From assembly GCA_016871515.1 (NCBI GenBank), contig VHDE01000034.1:1-52651 (forward strand): a DNA stretch of 52,651 nt, written 5' to 3'. The notes under the pieces are model-generated. The model ran no database searches. It had not been told where the DNA came from and saw only the letters and a program-made list of their open reading frames with translations. The stretch's first letter is position 1. Every line of letters starts with the position of its first letter. A program made the translations under genes and the position numbers. Source of the stretch: Verrucomicrobiota bacterium. GTDB taxonomy: Bacteria > Verrucomicrobiota > Verrucomicrobiia > Limisphaerales > SIBE01. Of the stretch, positions 26,761 through 35,634 are shown one piece after another.

Positions 26761-27864
26761 ATGAACCCCCTCAAATTACATGATCTCCACCGCCGGCTAA
26801 ACGCCAGCTTTGCCGATGTGAATGGCCAAGAAGTTGTCAGCCATTATGGCCATCCACTCGATGAGCATTCGGCTGTGCGCGACACGGCCGGCGTCATTGA
26901 TCTTAGTTTTCGAGGGCGACTCTGCCTTGCCGGAACAGATCGCCGCCGTTTTCTGCATGGCCAGGTCACGAACGAAGTCAACGGATTAAAAGTCGGCGAA
27001 GGATGTTACGCCGCTCTCACCAATCACAAAGCCAAGATGATTTGCGACCTCAACATCCACATTCTCGAAAACGAAATCCTCCTCGATTTCGAGCCTGGCT
27101 TGAGTGAAACGGTCGCGGCCCATCTCGACAAATATATCATCGCAGACGATGTCCAGGTCGTGCGCGTCGCGCCGCATTACGGGTTGTTCAGCATCCAGGG
27201 ACCGAAGGCCGAGGCGGCGGTGCGCCAATTGGAGTTAGGAGTTGATCTGCCACAAGAACCGATGGGCCACGTGAAGGCGGACCACCATCAATTCGGCGAG
27301 GTTTATCTGATGAATCAACCCCGTGTCGGGACGAGTGGGTTTGACATTTTCATGCCAGTGGCCGCTGCGGAGGCCGTTGCCGAAAGACTCGTGGGTGCAG
27401 CCAAAGCAACGGGAGGCCGGCCGGCCGGCTGGCAAGCGTTGGAGATCGCGAGAATTGAAGCGGGCCTTCCGAGGTTCGGAGTGGACATGGACGAAACGAA
27501 CTTGCCTCCGGAAGCGGGACTGGAAGCGGGCGCGATCAGCTACACCAAAGGTTGCTACATCGGCCAGGAAGTCATTGCGCGCATTCGCACGTACGGACAA
27601 GTGGCGAAGGCTTTGCGGAGTTTGCGCTTGGCGGATGACTTGAAGCAACTGCCGGTCAAAGGCGATAAACTATTTCTCGGCGACAAAGAGGCCGGCTACA
27701 TAACGAGCGCCGTCGCCTCCTCTGCCCTGCGCGCGAATATCGCGCTCGGATACGTGCGGCGCGAAGCGAATCAAATCGGCGCCGAGCTGACTCTGCGAAC
27801 AGCTTCCGGCGAAAGCAAAGCGACGATTATCGCTCCTCACCGGCGCGAAAGTGCTGCGTCGTAG
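26761..27864 (+). CDS. ygfZ: YgfZ/GcvT-like folate-binding protein
   Basis: 367 aa. It has the GcvT/YgfZ fold, with RGRLCLAGTDRRRFLHGQVT near residue 56, a GCYAALTNHKAKM turn, and the diagnostic KGCYIGQEVIARIRTYG (YgfZ motif KGCYxGQE). YgfZ proteins help Fe-S cluster repair or assembly using folate. The ATG at 26761 is preferred; the open frame back to 26638 has no domain. Its TAG stop at 27862-27864 is part of a GTAGGATAGG repeat. Confidence 0.88.
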   Translation: MNPLKLHDLHRRLNASFADVNGQEVVSHYGHPLDEHSAVRDTAGVIDLSFRGRLCLAGTDRRRFLHGQVTNEVNGLKVGEGCYAALTNHKAKMICDLNIHILENEILLDFEPGLSETVAAHLDKYIIADDVQVVRVAPHYGLFSIQGPKAEAAVRQLELGVDLPQEPMGHVKADHHQFGEVYLMNQPRVGTSGFDIFMPVAAAEAVAERLVGAAKATGGRPAGWQALEIARIEAGLPRFGVDMDETNLPPEAGLEAGAISYTKGCYIGQEVIARIRTYGQVAKALRSLRLADDLKQLPVKGDKLFLGDKEAGYITSAVASSALRANIALGYVRREANQIGAELTLRTASGESKATIIAPHRRESAAS

Positions 27865-27890
27865 GATAGGCGTCTCGCTTGTCCAGCATT
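27861..27890. repeat. Half GGACAGG-type hairpin at the ygfZ stop
   Basis: GTAGGATAGGCGTCTCGCTT is a diverged left arm of the GGACAGG family (compare 14408). The TAG in GTAGG is the ygfZ stop codon. The right arm is missing; CATTTGCGTGCACCAAAA matches the reverse complement of the centre in other copies. Confidence 0.7.
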
Positions 27891-27989
27891 TGCGTGCACC
27901 AAAACACGTGCTCTTGCGACAGCTAACTAAATCGAGGACTTGCGCCATTGGTATATTTCGCCTTTAGATTGAACGAGGCAATTTTAAGG

Positions 27990-28066
27990 CAGGGCGAACC
28001 TGCCGGGGAGCCGACAGAAGCAGTTCGCCACTACCATTTGTCGGCTCACCAGCAGGTACGCCCCCT
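27990..28066. repeat. Imperfect 26-bp inverted repeat
   Basis: Arm 27990-28015 (containing GAACCTGCC and AGCCGACA) and arm 28039-28066 (TGTCGGCT and GCAGGTACGCC) are near complements, about 80 percent by eye, around a 23-nt centre. It lies in the spacer before the FG-GAP gene; the shape suggests a MITE-like or large hairpin element. Confidence 0.75.
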
Positions 28067-28143
28067 GAGCCGCGAAGCGCCTTGAATTCCCATCCCAGCA
28101 TCCAGCTTGACCGTCCAAACAATTGCTGCCACAGATATGCATT

Positions 28144-29466
28144 ATGACCAAGTTCCCCGCCACTTTATCGATTCTCTTTTCAAGCGCGCTATTGGCTTCA
28201 GCCAAGGATTACGTGCTCCATTCGTTTCAGAAGATTCGAGTCACCGACCAGTTTTGGGCCGAAGGCGCTAACTTCGGAGATTTCAACCACGATGGCAAAA
28301 ATGATGTTGTTTCGGGCCCTTATTGGTACGAAGGGCCCGACTTCAAAAAGAAACATGAATACGCTCCGGCGACGCAGACGTTCAAGCTGAAGAAGGGCGA
28401 TGGCACTGAAGCAACCATTCCCGGATTCGAGGGGCTCCTGGGAGTGAACAATGCTTACTCGAGGAATTTCTTTGCCTTTGCCCACGATATCAACGGCGAT
28501 CAGTGGACGGACATTTTGATTCTAGGTTTCCCCGGCGAAGACTCTTCCTGGTACGAGAATCCGAAAGGCCGCGAAGGGCACTGGAAACGGCACGTTGCCC
28601 TCAATGTCACCGACAATGAATCTCCAACATTCGCTGATCTTACCGGCGACGGAAAGCCCGAGATCGTTTGCAGTTCGCATGGCTTTTACGGTTATGCCGC
28701 GCCCAATTGGAAATGGGCTGATCTGTCCCGGCCATGGACGTTCCATGCCATTTCATCAAAAGGTCCTTGGCAGCGCTTTACCCACGGGCTCGGCCTCGGC
28801 GACATCAACGGCGACGGCCGGCTGGATATTCTGGAAAAAGATGGTTGGTGGGAACAGCCATCGTCCCTCGCGGACGATCCCGTTTGGACGAATCACAAAT
28901 TCCAATTTTCTCCGGCCGGCAGCGCGCAGATGTTTGCTTATGACGTGGATGGCGACGGTGACAACGACGTGATTACGAGTCTCGCCGCGCATGGCTATGG
29001 ATTAGCTTGGTACGAACAGGTTAAAGAAGGGGGCAAAATCACGTTCAAGAATCACACGTTCATGAACAAGGAGCCAAAGGAAAACAAGTACGGCGTCAAG
29101 TTTTCACAACTCCACGCGGTCGATCTGGTGGATATGGACGGCGATGGCCTCAAGGACATCATTACGGGGAAACGGATCTGGGCGCACGGCCCAAACGGCG
29201 ATGCCGAACCGAATGCGCCAGCGGTCCTCTATTGGTTTAAGCTCGTGCGCGGCGCGGACAAGAGCGTCGATTTCGTGCCTTACCTCATCGACAGTGACTC
29301 GGGCATTGGGACGCAGGTTGTGGCCGGGGATGTTAATGGCGACAAGCTTGCTGACATCGTCGTCGGCAACAAGAAGGGCGTCTTCGTGTTCCTGCACGAA
29401 ACGAAACCGGTCAGCCAAAGCGAATGGGAAAGGGCGCAACCGAAGCCGTACGGAACCGCGAACTGA
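28144..29466 (+). CDS. Secreted FG-GAP/VCBS repeat protein
   Basis: 440 aa. The ATG at 28144 gives the signal peptide MTKFPATLSILFSSALLASA; an ATG 21 nt earlier is less suited. The body has several FG-GAP/VCBS units with calcium-binding patterns such as DFNHDGKNDV, DINGDQWTDI, DINGDGRLDI, DVDGDGDNDV, DMDGDGLKDI and DVNGDKLADI. It is likely a secreted or outer-surface beta-propeller. No enzymatic domain is visible. It ends 16 nt before a composite repeat. Confidence 0.88.
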   Translation: MTKFPATLSILFSSALLASAKDYVLHSFQKIRVTDQFWAEGANFGDFNHDGKNDVVSGPYWYEGPDFKKKHEYAPATQTFKLKKGDGTEATIPGFEGLLGVNNAYSRNFFAFAHDINGDQWTDILILGFPGEDSSWYENPKGREGHWKRHVALNVTDNESPTFADLTGDGKPEIVCSSHGFYGYAAPNWKWADLSRPWTFHAISSKGPWQRFTHGLGLGDINGDGRLDILEKDGWWEQPSSLADDPVWTNHKFQFSPAGSAQMFAYDVDGDGDNDVITSLAAHGYGLAWYEQVKEGGKITFKNHTFMNKEPKENKYGVKFSQLHAVDLVDMDGDGLKDIITGKRIWAHGPNGDAEPNAPAVLYWFKLVRGADKSVDFVPYLIDSDSGIGTQVVAGDVNGDKLADIVVGNKKGVFVFLHETKPVSQSEWERAQPKPYGTAN

Positions 29467-29481
29467 CGCATGGCGGCGGCC

Positions 29482-29611
29482 GTAGCGCAGAAATTCCTGT
29501 CTGCGGTTGCGGGACTTTCTAGTCCCGCAGCGAACGGCACAAACCCAACCACGGGTGGCTGGAAAGTCACCCGAACGCGCAGACACGAATGTCTGCGAAT
29601 GTCTGCGCTAC
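29482..29611. repeat. Composite inverted repeat with four hairpins
   Basis: Outer arms GTAGCGCAGA (29482) and TCTGCGCTAC (29602-29611). Inside are the hairpins GCGGGACT-TTCT-AGTCCCGC, GGTGGCT-GGAA-AGTCACC and GCAGACA-CGAA-TGTCTGC. It starts 16 nt after the FG-GAP stop and has the same layout as the copy at 46852-46971. Confidence 0.85.
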
Positions 29612-29716
29612 CGGCGGCGTTCGAATCTTCGAGCTCACACAGGCGAGAAATGTCGTCAACTAGAGAATTTGTTTTGGCTCCAGTTGCGTTTTGGTTATCT
29701 TCCTCGCCTGAATCCT

Positions 29717-32200
29717 ATGACTCAACGAACGCGTTTTCTGGATCGAGCAGTTAGATTGTTTCTAGTTTCTGTCACTTCCGTCTTTGCGGCGCAACCGCCC
29801 ACGGGCATCAAACCATCCGGCAGCGATGGCAAACCTCTCAACCTCGATTTTGAAGAGGGCACCTTGAACCACTGGAAAGCCGAAGGCCGCGCGTTCGAGA
29901 AACAACCGATCCAAGACGATACAGTCGTGCGTCGGCGAAGCGACATGAAGAGCGATCACACCGGCAGTTATTGGGTCGGCACGTACGAGATCGGCGGCGA
30001 TGATCTCACGGGGACATTGACTTCGGTGGCATTCAAAATCAGCCAACCCTTCGCGAGTTTTCTGGTCGCGGGCGGCTCGACAGAACTCAATCGAGTCGAA
30101 TTGGTGCGCGCAGATACGGGACAGGCTTTCTTCAAAATCTCCGGCTTCGATACAGAAAATCTTCGGCCCGTCGTGGTGGATTTGCAGCCCCATTTGGGCA
30201 AAGAGATTTTCATTCGAGTGATCGATCATCAAATTGGCGGCTGGGGCCATATCAATTTCGACGATTTCAAATTCCATGCGGCGAAGCCCGTTTTCGCCAA
30301 TGTCATCGATCCCGCCCAAATCGCCAAACAGGCCGAAATGCCATCCATGGACTCCGTCAAGTTTGCCGGACTCACGCCCGAGGATGCGGCGAAAGCAATC
30401 ACGCTGCCACCGAACTTCTCGGCCAAACTTTTCGCCGCCGAGCCCAACGTGCAGCAACCTATCGCTTTCGCTATCGACGATCGCGGCCGTTTATGGGTCG
30501 CCGAAGGCTTCACCTATCCGCGGCGTGCCCCAGAAGGCCAAGGCAAGGATCGCATTTTGATTCTCGAAGACACCGATGGCGACCATAAATTCGATAAGCG
30601 AACCGTGTTCATGGAGAAGCTGAATCTGATCAGCGGATTGGAGGTTGGTTTTGGCGGTGTTTGGATCGGCGCCGCGCCGCACTTGTTGTTTATCCCGGAT
30701 AAGGACCGCGACGACAAACCGGACAGCGAACCGCAAATTCTGCTCGATGGTTGGGATTTCAGAGCCGACACGCACGAAACGTTGAATACATTCACGTGGG
30801 GTCCGGACGGTTGGCTTTACGGTTGTCACGGCGTTTTTTGTCCGTCGAACGTTGGAAAACCTGGCGCGCCGGAAAGTGAACGACAATGGGTCGATGCGGC
30901 CGTTTGGCGGTATCATCCCCTTAAACATCGTTTCGAAGTTTTCGCCGAAGGGACGAGCAACCCCTGGGGCGTCGATTTCGACGAGTATGGGCAATGTTTT
31001 ATCGAAGCGTGCGTCATCCCACATCTCTGGCACATGATCCAAGGCGCGCGCTACGAACGCCAAGGCGGACTGCATTACAGCATCAGTTTGGACGAAATCC
31101 GACGCAATGAAAGCCACCGCGATCCAAGATCGAAGAAGCCGGTCTATCCCCATTATTATGCGGACATCAAAACGATCGGCGACCACGTCCATTACGCCGG
31201 CAACAAAGGGCCGCACGCGGCAAATGATCGCTCAGATTCGGCCGGCGGCGGTCATGCGCATGCTGGCATGATGGTTTATTTGGGTGACAGTTGGCCGTCC
31301 GAATACCGCGGAAAGCTTTTCATGAATAACATCCACGGGCAGCGCCTGAACATGGACGCCCCCGAACGCCGCGGCTCCGGTTACGTGGGGAAACACGGGG
31401 CAGATTTCCTGAATTTCAACGACCGATGGTCGCAAGCGCTCAACATGCTCTACGATCAAGATGGTTCGGTCTATATCATCGATTGGTATGACAAGAACCA
31501 ATGCCACCACAACAACGTTGATGGACATGACCGTTCGAACGGACGCATTTTCAAAGTGGTTTACGGCCAGGCCAAGTTCACGCCGGTGGATTTGCAAAAA
31601 CGCACGGATGAAGAACTGGTCCAGTTGCAATTGCACAAGAACGATTGGTACGTGCGGCACGCCCGGCGAATCTTGCAGGAGCGCGGATCGAACACGAAAG
31701 TCCACGAGTCGCTGACTCGGATGCTAAGCCAGAATTTGGATGTGACTCGCAAGCTGCGCGCGCTTTGGGCACTTCACGTCACTGGTGGATTAACTGAACA
31801 AATCGCGCTCGAACAACTGCGCGACACGAGCGAGTACATTCGAGCTTGGGCAATTCAATTCCTGGCCGAGGACCGGAACGCGTCCGAAGCAGCCCGGCTC
31901 GAATTCGCCCGATTCGCTAAGCGCGATCCTTCCCCGTTCGTTCGACTTTATTTGGCGGCTGCTTTGCAGCGCATGCCCGTTGAACAACGCCCGCCGATTT
32001 TAGAGGGCCTGCTCGCTCACGCAGAAGATGCGCAGGACCACAACCTGCCGCTTATGTACTGGTACGCGACGGAACCGGTCGCAGCGCAAAGCCCGCCACT
32101 GGGCATCACGTTGATGACCAAATCCAAAATCCCACTCGTCCGGCAATTTATCGCGCGGCGGATGGCATCAGTTGATCAAGTGGCAGCAGCGGCAAAATGA
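29717..32200 (+). CDS. PVC-type membrane-bound dehydrogenase, N-terminal half
   Basis: 827 aa from the ATG at 29717, with a signal-like start (FLDRAVRLFLVSVTSVFAA). An N-terminal beta-sandwich (about 30-190) precedes the PVC-type dehydrogenase propeller (TIGR02604-like): ITLPPNFSAKLFAAEPNVQQ, RGRLWVAEGFTYPRR, WGPDGWLYGCHGVFCPSN, and SSLFMNNIHGQRLN-type stretches. The C-terminal 200 residues are HEAT-like. Relatives continue into HEAT, cytochrome c (TIGR02603) and often DUF1080; here the frame ends at VDQVAAAAK and those parts are found in the gene at 33312. The last residues overlap the start of the toxin remnant. It may oxidise a sugar or alcohol; the cofactor is not proven. Confidence 0.88.
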   Translation: MTQRTRFLDRAVRLFLVSVTSVFAAQPPTGIKPSGSDGKPLNLDFEEGTLNHWKAEGRAFEKQPIQDDTVVRRRSDMKSDHTGSYWVGTYEIGGDDLTGTLTSVAFKISQPFASFLVAGGSTELNRVELVRADTGQAFFKISGFDTENLRPVVVDLQPHLGKEIFIRVIDHQIGGWGHINFDDFKFHAAKPVFANVIDPAQIAKQAEMPSMDSVKFAGLTPEDAAKAITLPPNFSAKLFAAEPNVQQPIAFAIDDRGRLWVAEGFTYPRRAPEGQGKDRILILEDTDGDHKFDKRTVFMEKLNLISGLEVGFGGVWIGAAPHLLFIPDKDRDDKPDSEPQILLDGWDFRADTHETLNTFTWGPDGWLYGCHGVFCPSNVGKPGAPESERQWVDAAVWRYHPLKHRFEVFAEGTSNPWGVDFDEYGQCFIEACVIPHLWHMIQGARYERQGGLHYSISLDEIRRNESHRDPRSKKPVYPHYYADIKTIGDHVHYAGNKGPHAANDRSDSAGGGHAHAGMMVYLGDSWPSEYRGKLFMNNIHGQRLNMDAPERRGSGYVGKHGADFLNFNDRWSQALNMLYDQDGSVYIIDWYDKNQCHHNNVDGHDRSNGRIFKVVYGQAKFTPVDLQKRTDEELVQLQLHKNDWYVRHARRILQERGSNTKVHESLTRMLSQNLDVTRKLRALWALHVTGGLTEQIALEQLRDTSEYIRAWAIQFLAEDRNASEAARLEFARFAKRDPSPFVRLYLAAALQRMPVEQRPPILEGLLAHAEDAQDHNLPLMYWYATEPVAAQSPPLGITLMTKSKIPLVRQFIARRMASVDQVAAAAK

Positions 32201-32351
32201 GGCGTGGCGAAGACGTTTATGCCGCTTTGGGGCAAACTGAAGCGGGTCGTTATTTGATCGTTTTTTTATTGTGAAAGCTCGGCACCATGCCCTCGTGTTG
32301 TCAGCCAGGGATATGACCCAGAGCGAAAGAAGAAGATATGAAAGAAGGTAA
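32197..32351 (+). pseudogene. Truncated, frameshifted BrnT-like toxin
   Basis: From 32200 the frame reads RRGEDVYAALGQTEAGRYLI, then stops at TGA 32272-32274. One frame over, without a break, comes FFIVKARHHALVLSARDMTQ, then SERRRYERR and a stop at 32349-32351. Together this is the C-terminal half of a BrnT-like toxin (GQTEAGRYL, SARDMT, ERRRY are family hallmarks). Restoring one T in the seven-T run at 32261-32267 joins the two. The N-terminal half is absent; the sequence upstream is the dehydrogenase end. So it is a broken gene, unless the run is a sequencing error. Confidence 0.8.
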
Positions 32352-32604
32352 GAGTTCTATTTCGAAAGCCAAAAGTTACATCAAAATCGGAGGGTTTTGG
32401 GATAATCACGACTTGGCGGATTACTGGGTTCAGACCAAGGCTGTCCAATTGACCGTAGCACTTGAATCGGAGGCAATATACTACGGCGTTGAAAAGCAGC
32501 TCTCCAAGAACCTCGCTGGCATTGCCAAGCAACGCGGAGTCTCATCTCACACACTGGTCAATCTCTGGCTGCAGCAAAAGCTTGATGAAGCAATGGCGAC
32601 TTAA
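32338..32604 (+). CDS. CopG-type antitoxin (PF12441-like)
   Basis: 88 aa. GGFWDNHDLADYWVQTK is the N-terminal signature of the CopG-type antitoxin family that pairs with BrnT-like toxins, and LAGIAKQRGVSSHTLVNLWL is the RHH-like DNA-binding end. The start (ATG 32338) overlaps the toxin remnant by 14 nt, the usual toxin-first order. The frame is intact although its toxin is broken. In working systems it would neutralise the toxin and repress the operon. Confidence 0.85.
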   Translation: MKEGKSSISKAKSYIKIGGFWDNHDLADYWVQTKAVQLTVALESEAIYYGVEKQLSKNLAGIAKQRGVSSHTLVNLWLQQKLDEAMAT

Positions 32605-32684
32605 CGTACGCCGCAACATGACATTCTTTAGAAGGGGTCAATAGGGCCGCTCGACATTTTGGTTTTGAACGTTACTGTCTTTTT

Positions 32685-33068
32685 ATGAACACGACCGGCA
32701 GCGTAATTGAACCTCCTGTATCCGCTTTGAGCCTGGTGGAGAATTTACAGCAACGTCTCTTACGACAATTCAGACTCCAGGTTGCCGACTGGCAGGACAT
32801 ATGCCGCGAGCTAGCCACTTGGGAAGACGTTTACTTGGTGGACGCGCCGTCGGACGAAAAACTATCTCAGCATCGCACAAATCTGAACGAGCTCGAGCGC
32901 TTAGGTCACTGGCTCGCTGCTACGAGCAATCAGCCAACTTTTCCGGACAGCGAGATTAAAGAACAGATTCGGCTGACGCTTCAGGACCTCCAGGACACTC
33001 GCGCGATGTGGCGCCAAAGATTGTCGAACGACCATAAGGACGACATTTTGGCGGCCATATTCCCATGA
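32685..33068 (+). CDS. Uncharacterised 127-aa protein in the toxin-antitoxin island
   Basis: 127 aa with no family I recognise. Helical, with ENLQQRLLRQFRLQVADWQD and WRQRLSNDHKDDILAAIFP; no signal or membrane segment. Its stop overlaps the next gene's ATG by 4 nt, so the two were a coupled pair. It sits about 80 nt after the antitoxin, within the island that separates the two dehydrogenase halves. Confidence 0.6.
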   Translation: MNTTGSVIEPPVSALSLVENLQQRLLRQFRLQVADWQDICRELATWEDVYLVDAPSDEKLSQHRTNLNELERLGHWLAATSNQPTFPDSEIKEQIRLTLQDLQDTRAMWRQRLSNDHKDDILAAIFP

Positions 33069-33296
33069 ACCCGGACCTGGAACGGCTTCTCGAAGCGTAT
33101 TACGAAAAGCGGACGTGTCCTGCCGGTGAGAAATTACAGCGCTCGGCCACATTTGAGGGGTTGCATCACTGATGCCCTCGCAAAGAAGCCTGGCGTTAGC
33201 CGCGAACAATTGTTAAATGCGCTTGCCGAGCGGTACGCCGAATTCCGGCGTAAACGTGCCTGCGCAGAAGGCCAGCGACTATCACGGTTGCGTTGA
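33065..33296 (+). pseudogene. Frameshifted small helical protein
   Basis: ATG 33065 begins MNPDLERLLEAYYEKRTCPA, then runs GEKLQRSATFEG and hits TGA at 33170-33172. From 33165, one frame over, ITDALAKKPGVSREQLLNAL then AERYAEFRRKRACAE continues to TGA 33294-33296. A single extra base near 33161-33165 explains the break. The repaired product would be about 76 aa and helical. No function is known. It is the partner of the gene at 32685. Confidence 0.65.
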
Positions 33297-33311
33297 TGCC
33301 GCTAGAGCTTA

Positions 33312-35078
33312 ATGATCATGAGACTGATTACATGCCAATGCCTGTTGATTCTGATGACATCGTTCCTGCCGCAGGGAGAGTGCCGCGCTCAAGAAACCGA
33401 TAACCTCGCGTTGTTGCTCGAGGTTTTGCAGGGAACCGAAGACCAACAATTTCAACTCGATGTCTTGCGCGGCTTGAGCGAAGGACTGCGCGGACGGCGC
33501 CAAGCGTCGATGCCGAAGGGATGGGAGTCAATTGAATCCAAACTCGGCCAAAGCGCCAACACTGAGATTCGCTCGCTAACGCAATCGCTTTCGTTGACAT
33601 TTGGAAGCACACGGGCACTCAGTGCGCTTCGGAGTACGTTGATGGATACTGCGGCCGAGCTTGCCGCGCGTCGCACGGCGCTGGACGCGCTTCTTGGAGT
33701 GAAAGACTCTGGCCTTGCACCATTCCTGCAGATACTTCTGAACGATGCCGGTCTGCGCGGCGCCGCTCTGCGAGGCTTGGCCGCTTACGACGATGCACAG
33801 ACCCCGTCCGCGATTCTGGCTGCGTACCGCATGTTGAATGGCGCTGAAAAACGAGACGCGCTGAACACGCTAGCCTCGCGCGCCGCTTTTGCGAAACCGT
33901 TGTTGGCCGCCGTTGGGAACGGTTCGGTGCCGGCCAGGGACCTCACCGCCGATGTACTCCGGCAACTCAGAAGTTTGAAGAACATCGAGATTGATCAGGA
34001 ATTGCAAAAGGTTTGGGGCGTGGCCCGGGAAAGCGCGGCTGACCAGCAGAAAGAAATCGCCAAGTATCGCGCGATTTATCGGGCGGGCGGTTCGCAACCA
34101 GGCGATGCCTCGCGAGGCCGGGTTGTCTTCGCCCGCATTTGCGCGCAGTGCCATACCCTGTTTGAGGCCGGCGGCAAGGTTGGCCCCGATTTGACCGGCT
34201 CGAACCGCGGTGATTTGGAATACATTCTGCAAAATATGGTGGATCCCAATGCAGTCATCCCGAACGAGTATCGCACGTCCACAGTTGAAACCAAGGATGA
34301 CCGGATTATCACAGGCCTCGTGAGCAAGCAGGACGAAAAGGCGTTGACGATTCTGACTGCGAACGAGACGTTGGTCGTCCCGCGCCCTGAAGTAAAGTCG
34401 GTGCATCAAGGAGAGGTTTCGATGATGCCGGAAGGATTGCTGCAACCGCTGAGCGATCAGGAGGTCCGCGATTTGATCTATTATTTAGGGCGCCCCGGTC
34501 AAGTGCCGCTCACCGCCACGGCGGATACGCTCAGCCTGTTCTTTAACGAAAAGGATTTGACCAACTGGGATGGAAACACCGAGCTGTGGAAGGTTGAGAA
34601 TGGTGAGATTGTGGGCCGTTCCGCTGGCCTCAAACACAATGAGTTTTTGAAAAGCCAGATGATCTTTTCGGACTTCCGGCTGATTGCCAAGGTGAAGTTG
34701 ACTCCAAACCGAGAGAATAGCGGCATTCAATTCCGTAGTGAAGCTTTGCCCAATGGCGAAGTTAAAGGCTACCAAGCCGACATGGGCGCGGGATGGTGGG
34801 GGAAACTTTACGAGGAGAATGGCCGGGGCGTCTTATGGAATCTGTCGGGAGAAAACCACATCAAACCAGACGAATGGAACACGTATGAAATAGTCGCTGT
34901 CGGAGAGCAAATCCTCTCCGCACTCAATGGCAAATCATGCGTCAACGTCTTGGATGGCCTCGGCGCCAAGCAAGGAATCATTGCGTTCCAAATCCACTCC
35001 GGGGGACCGCTTGAAGTCCGGTTCAAGGAACTCCAAATCGAACTCAATCCGAAGCCTGAATTAAAAACGCTTCGCTGA
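33312..35078 (+). CDS. HEAT/cytochrome c/DUF1080 protein (C-terminal half of a PVC dehydrogenase)
   Basis: 588 aa. A good signal peptide (MRLITCQCLLILMTSFLPQG) is followed by LEVLQGTEDQQFQLDVLRGL and RGRRQASMPKGW, which in relatives lie directly after the dehydrogenase HEAT region. Next come HEAT-like repeats to about 250, a cytochrome c with CAQCH near 276-280 and GGKVGPDLTGSNR (TIGR02603-like), and DUF1080 from about 409 (LFFNEKDLTNWDGN, ENSGIQFRSE, GWWGKLYEENGRG). DUF1080 is often found in 3-keto-glycoside hydrolases. It reads as the missing half of the gene at 29717, now separate with its own export signal. Start ATG 33312, or 33318. Confidence 0.9.
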   Translation: MIMRLITCQCLLILMTSFLPQGECRAQETDNLALLLEVLQGTEDQQFQLDVLRGLSEGLRGRRQASMPKGWESIESKLGQSANTEIRSLTQSLSLTFGSTRALSALRSTLMDTAAELAARRTALDALLGVKDSGLAPFLQILLNDAGLRGAALRGLAAYDDAQTPSAILAAYRMLNGAEKRDALNTLASRAAFAKPLLAAVGNGSVPARDLTADVLRQLRSLKNIEIDQELQKVWGVARESAADQQKEIAKYRAIYRAGGSQPGDASRGRVVFARICAQCHTLFEAGGKVGPDLTGSNRGDLEYILQNMVDPNAVIPNEYRTSTVETKDDRIITGLVSKQDEKALTILTANETLVVPRPEVKSVHQGEVSMMPEGLLQPLSDQEVRDLIYYLGRPGQVPLTATADTLSLFFNEKDLTNWDGNTELWKVENGEIVGRSAGLKHNEFLKSQMIFSDFRLIAKVKLTPNRENSGIQFRSEALPNGEVKGYQADMGAGWWGKLYEENGRGVLWNLSGENHIKPDEWNTYEIVAVGEQILSALNGKSCVNVLDGLGAKQGIIAFQIHSGGPLEVRFKELQIELNPKPELKTLR

Positions 35079-35098
35079 GGTTGCTCGATCTGCTTCCG

Positions 35099-35503
35099 TT
35101 ACGGCGTCGGTCTTGTTTCAGACGCCCTCGGCTTTAGAGGCTGTCCCTCCAAAACAAGGATCACATCCGAGATGTCATTGTAAACCGCCAGTGGGTACTT
35201 GTCAGGATTCTGAGAGGCAATCGTCTGCATTTCGACGACCACACCGGAAATGGCGCTCTTCTGTTCCTCAGACAGGTTTCCAGCTTTAGCCACTATCTTC
35301 AATGCTGCAGCGGCAGCGGCGAAATTTCCGGAATCGATGGCCGAAGCAGCTTTATCAGCTTCTGCTTTTGCCGGAGCTCCGGCGGATTGGAAGCTCGTTT
35401 TCAATTTCGAGGTATCTACCTTGGCTTGTTTGGCGCAACCAGCGCCCGCTAGCGCGAACATTGACATCGCAATTGGAATGATCATTACGAAGAGTCGTTT
35501 CAT
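35099..35503 (-). CDS. Small putative lipoprotein
   Basis: About 134 aa from the ATG at 35501-35503 (MKRLFVMIIPIAMSMFALAG). Cys follows in AGAGCAK, a lipobox-like site, so it is probably attached to the membrane as a lipoprotein. The mature part is Ala- and Lys-rich and helical (KADKAASAIDSGNFAAAAAAL). It resembles the lipoprotein at 46442 in form: leader, low-complexity Ala/Thr stretch, helical end. Function unknown. It is convergent with the 33312 gene. Confidence 0.7.
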   Translation of the reverse strand: MKRLFVMIIPIAMSMFALAGAGCAKQAKVDTSKLKTSFQSAGAPAKAEADKAASAIDSGNFAAAAAALKIVAKAGNLSEEQKSAISGVVVEMQTIASQNPDKYPLAVYNDISDVILVLEGQPLKPRASETRPTP

Positions 35504-35634
35504 AGATTTGAACTGATTGTTTAGGTCGGCTCCCATCGGTGCCAGATCAATCTCGCGAATGACCGCCCGAAAATAAAGCGCAAAGTCGCAACAACTTATT
35601 GCTCCGCTTCCCGTTTCAGATTATTCAGTTCCGC

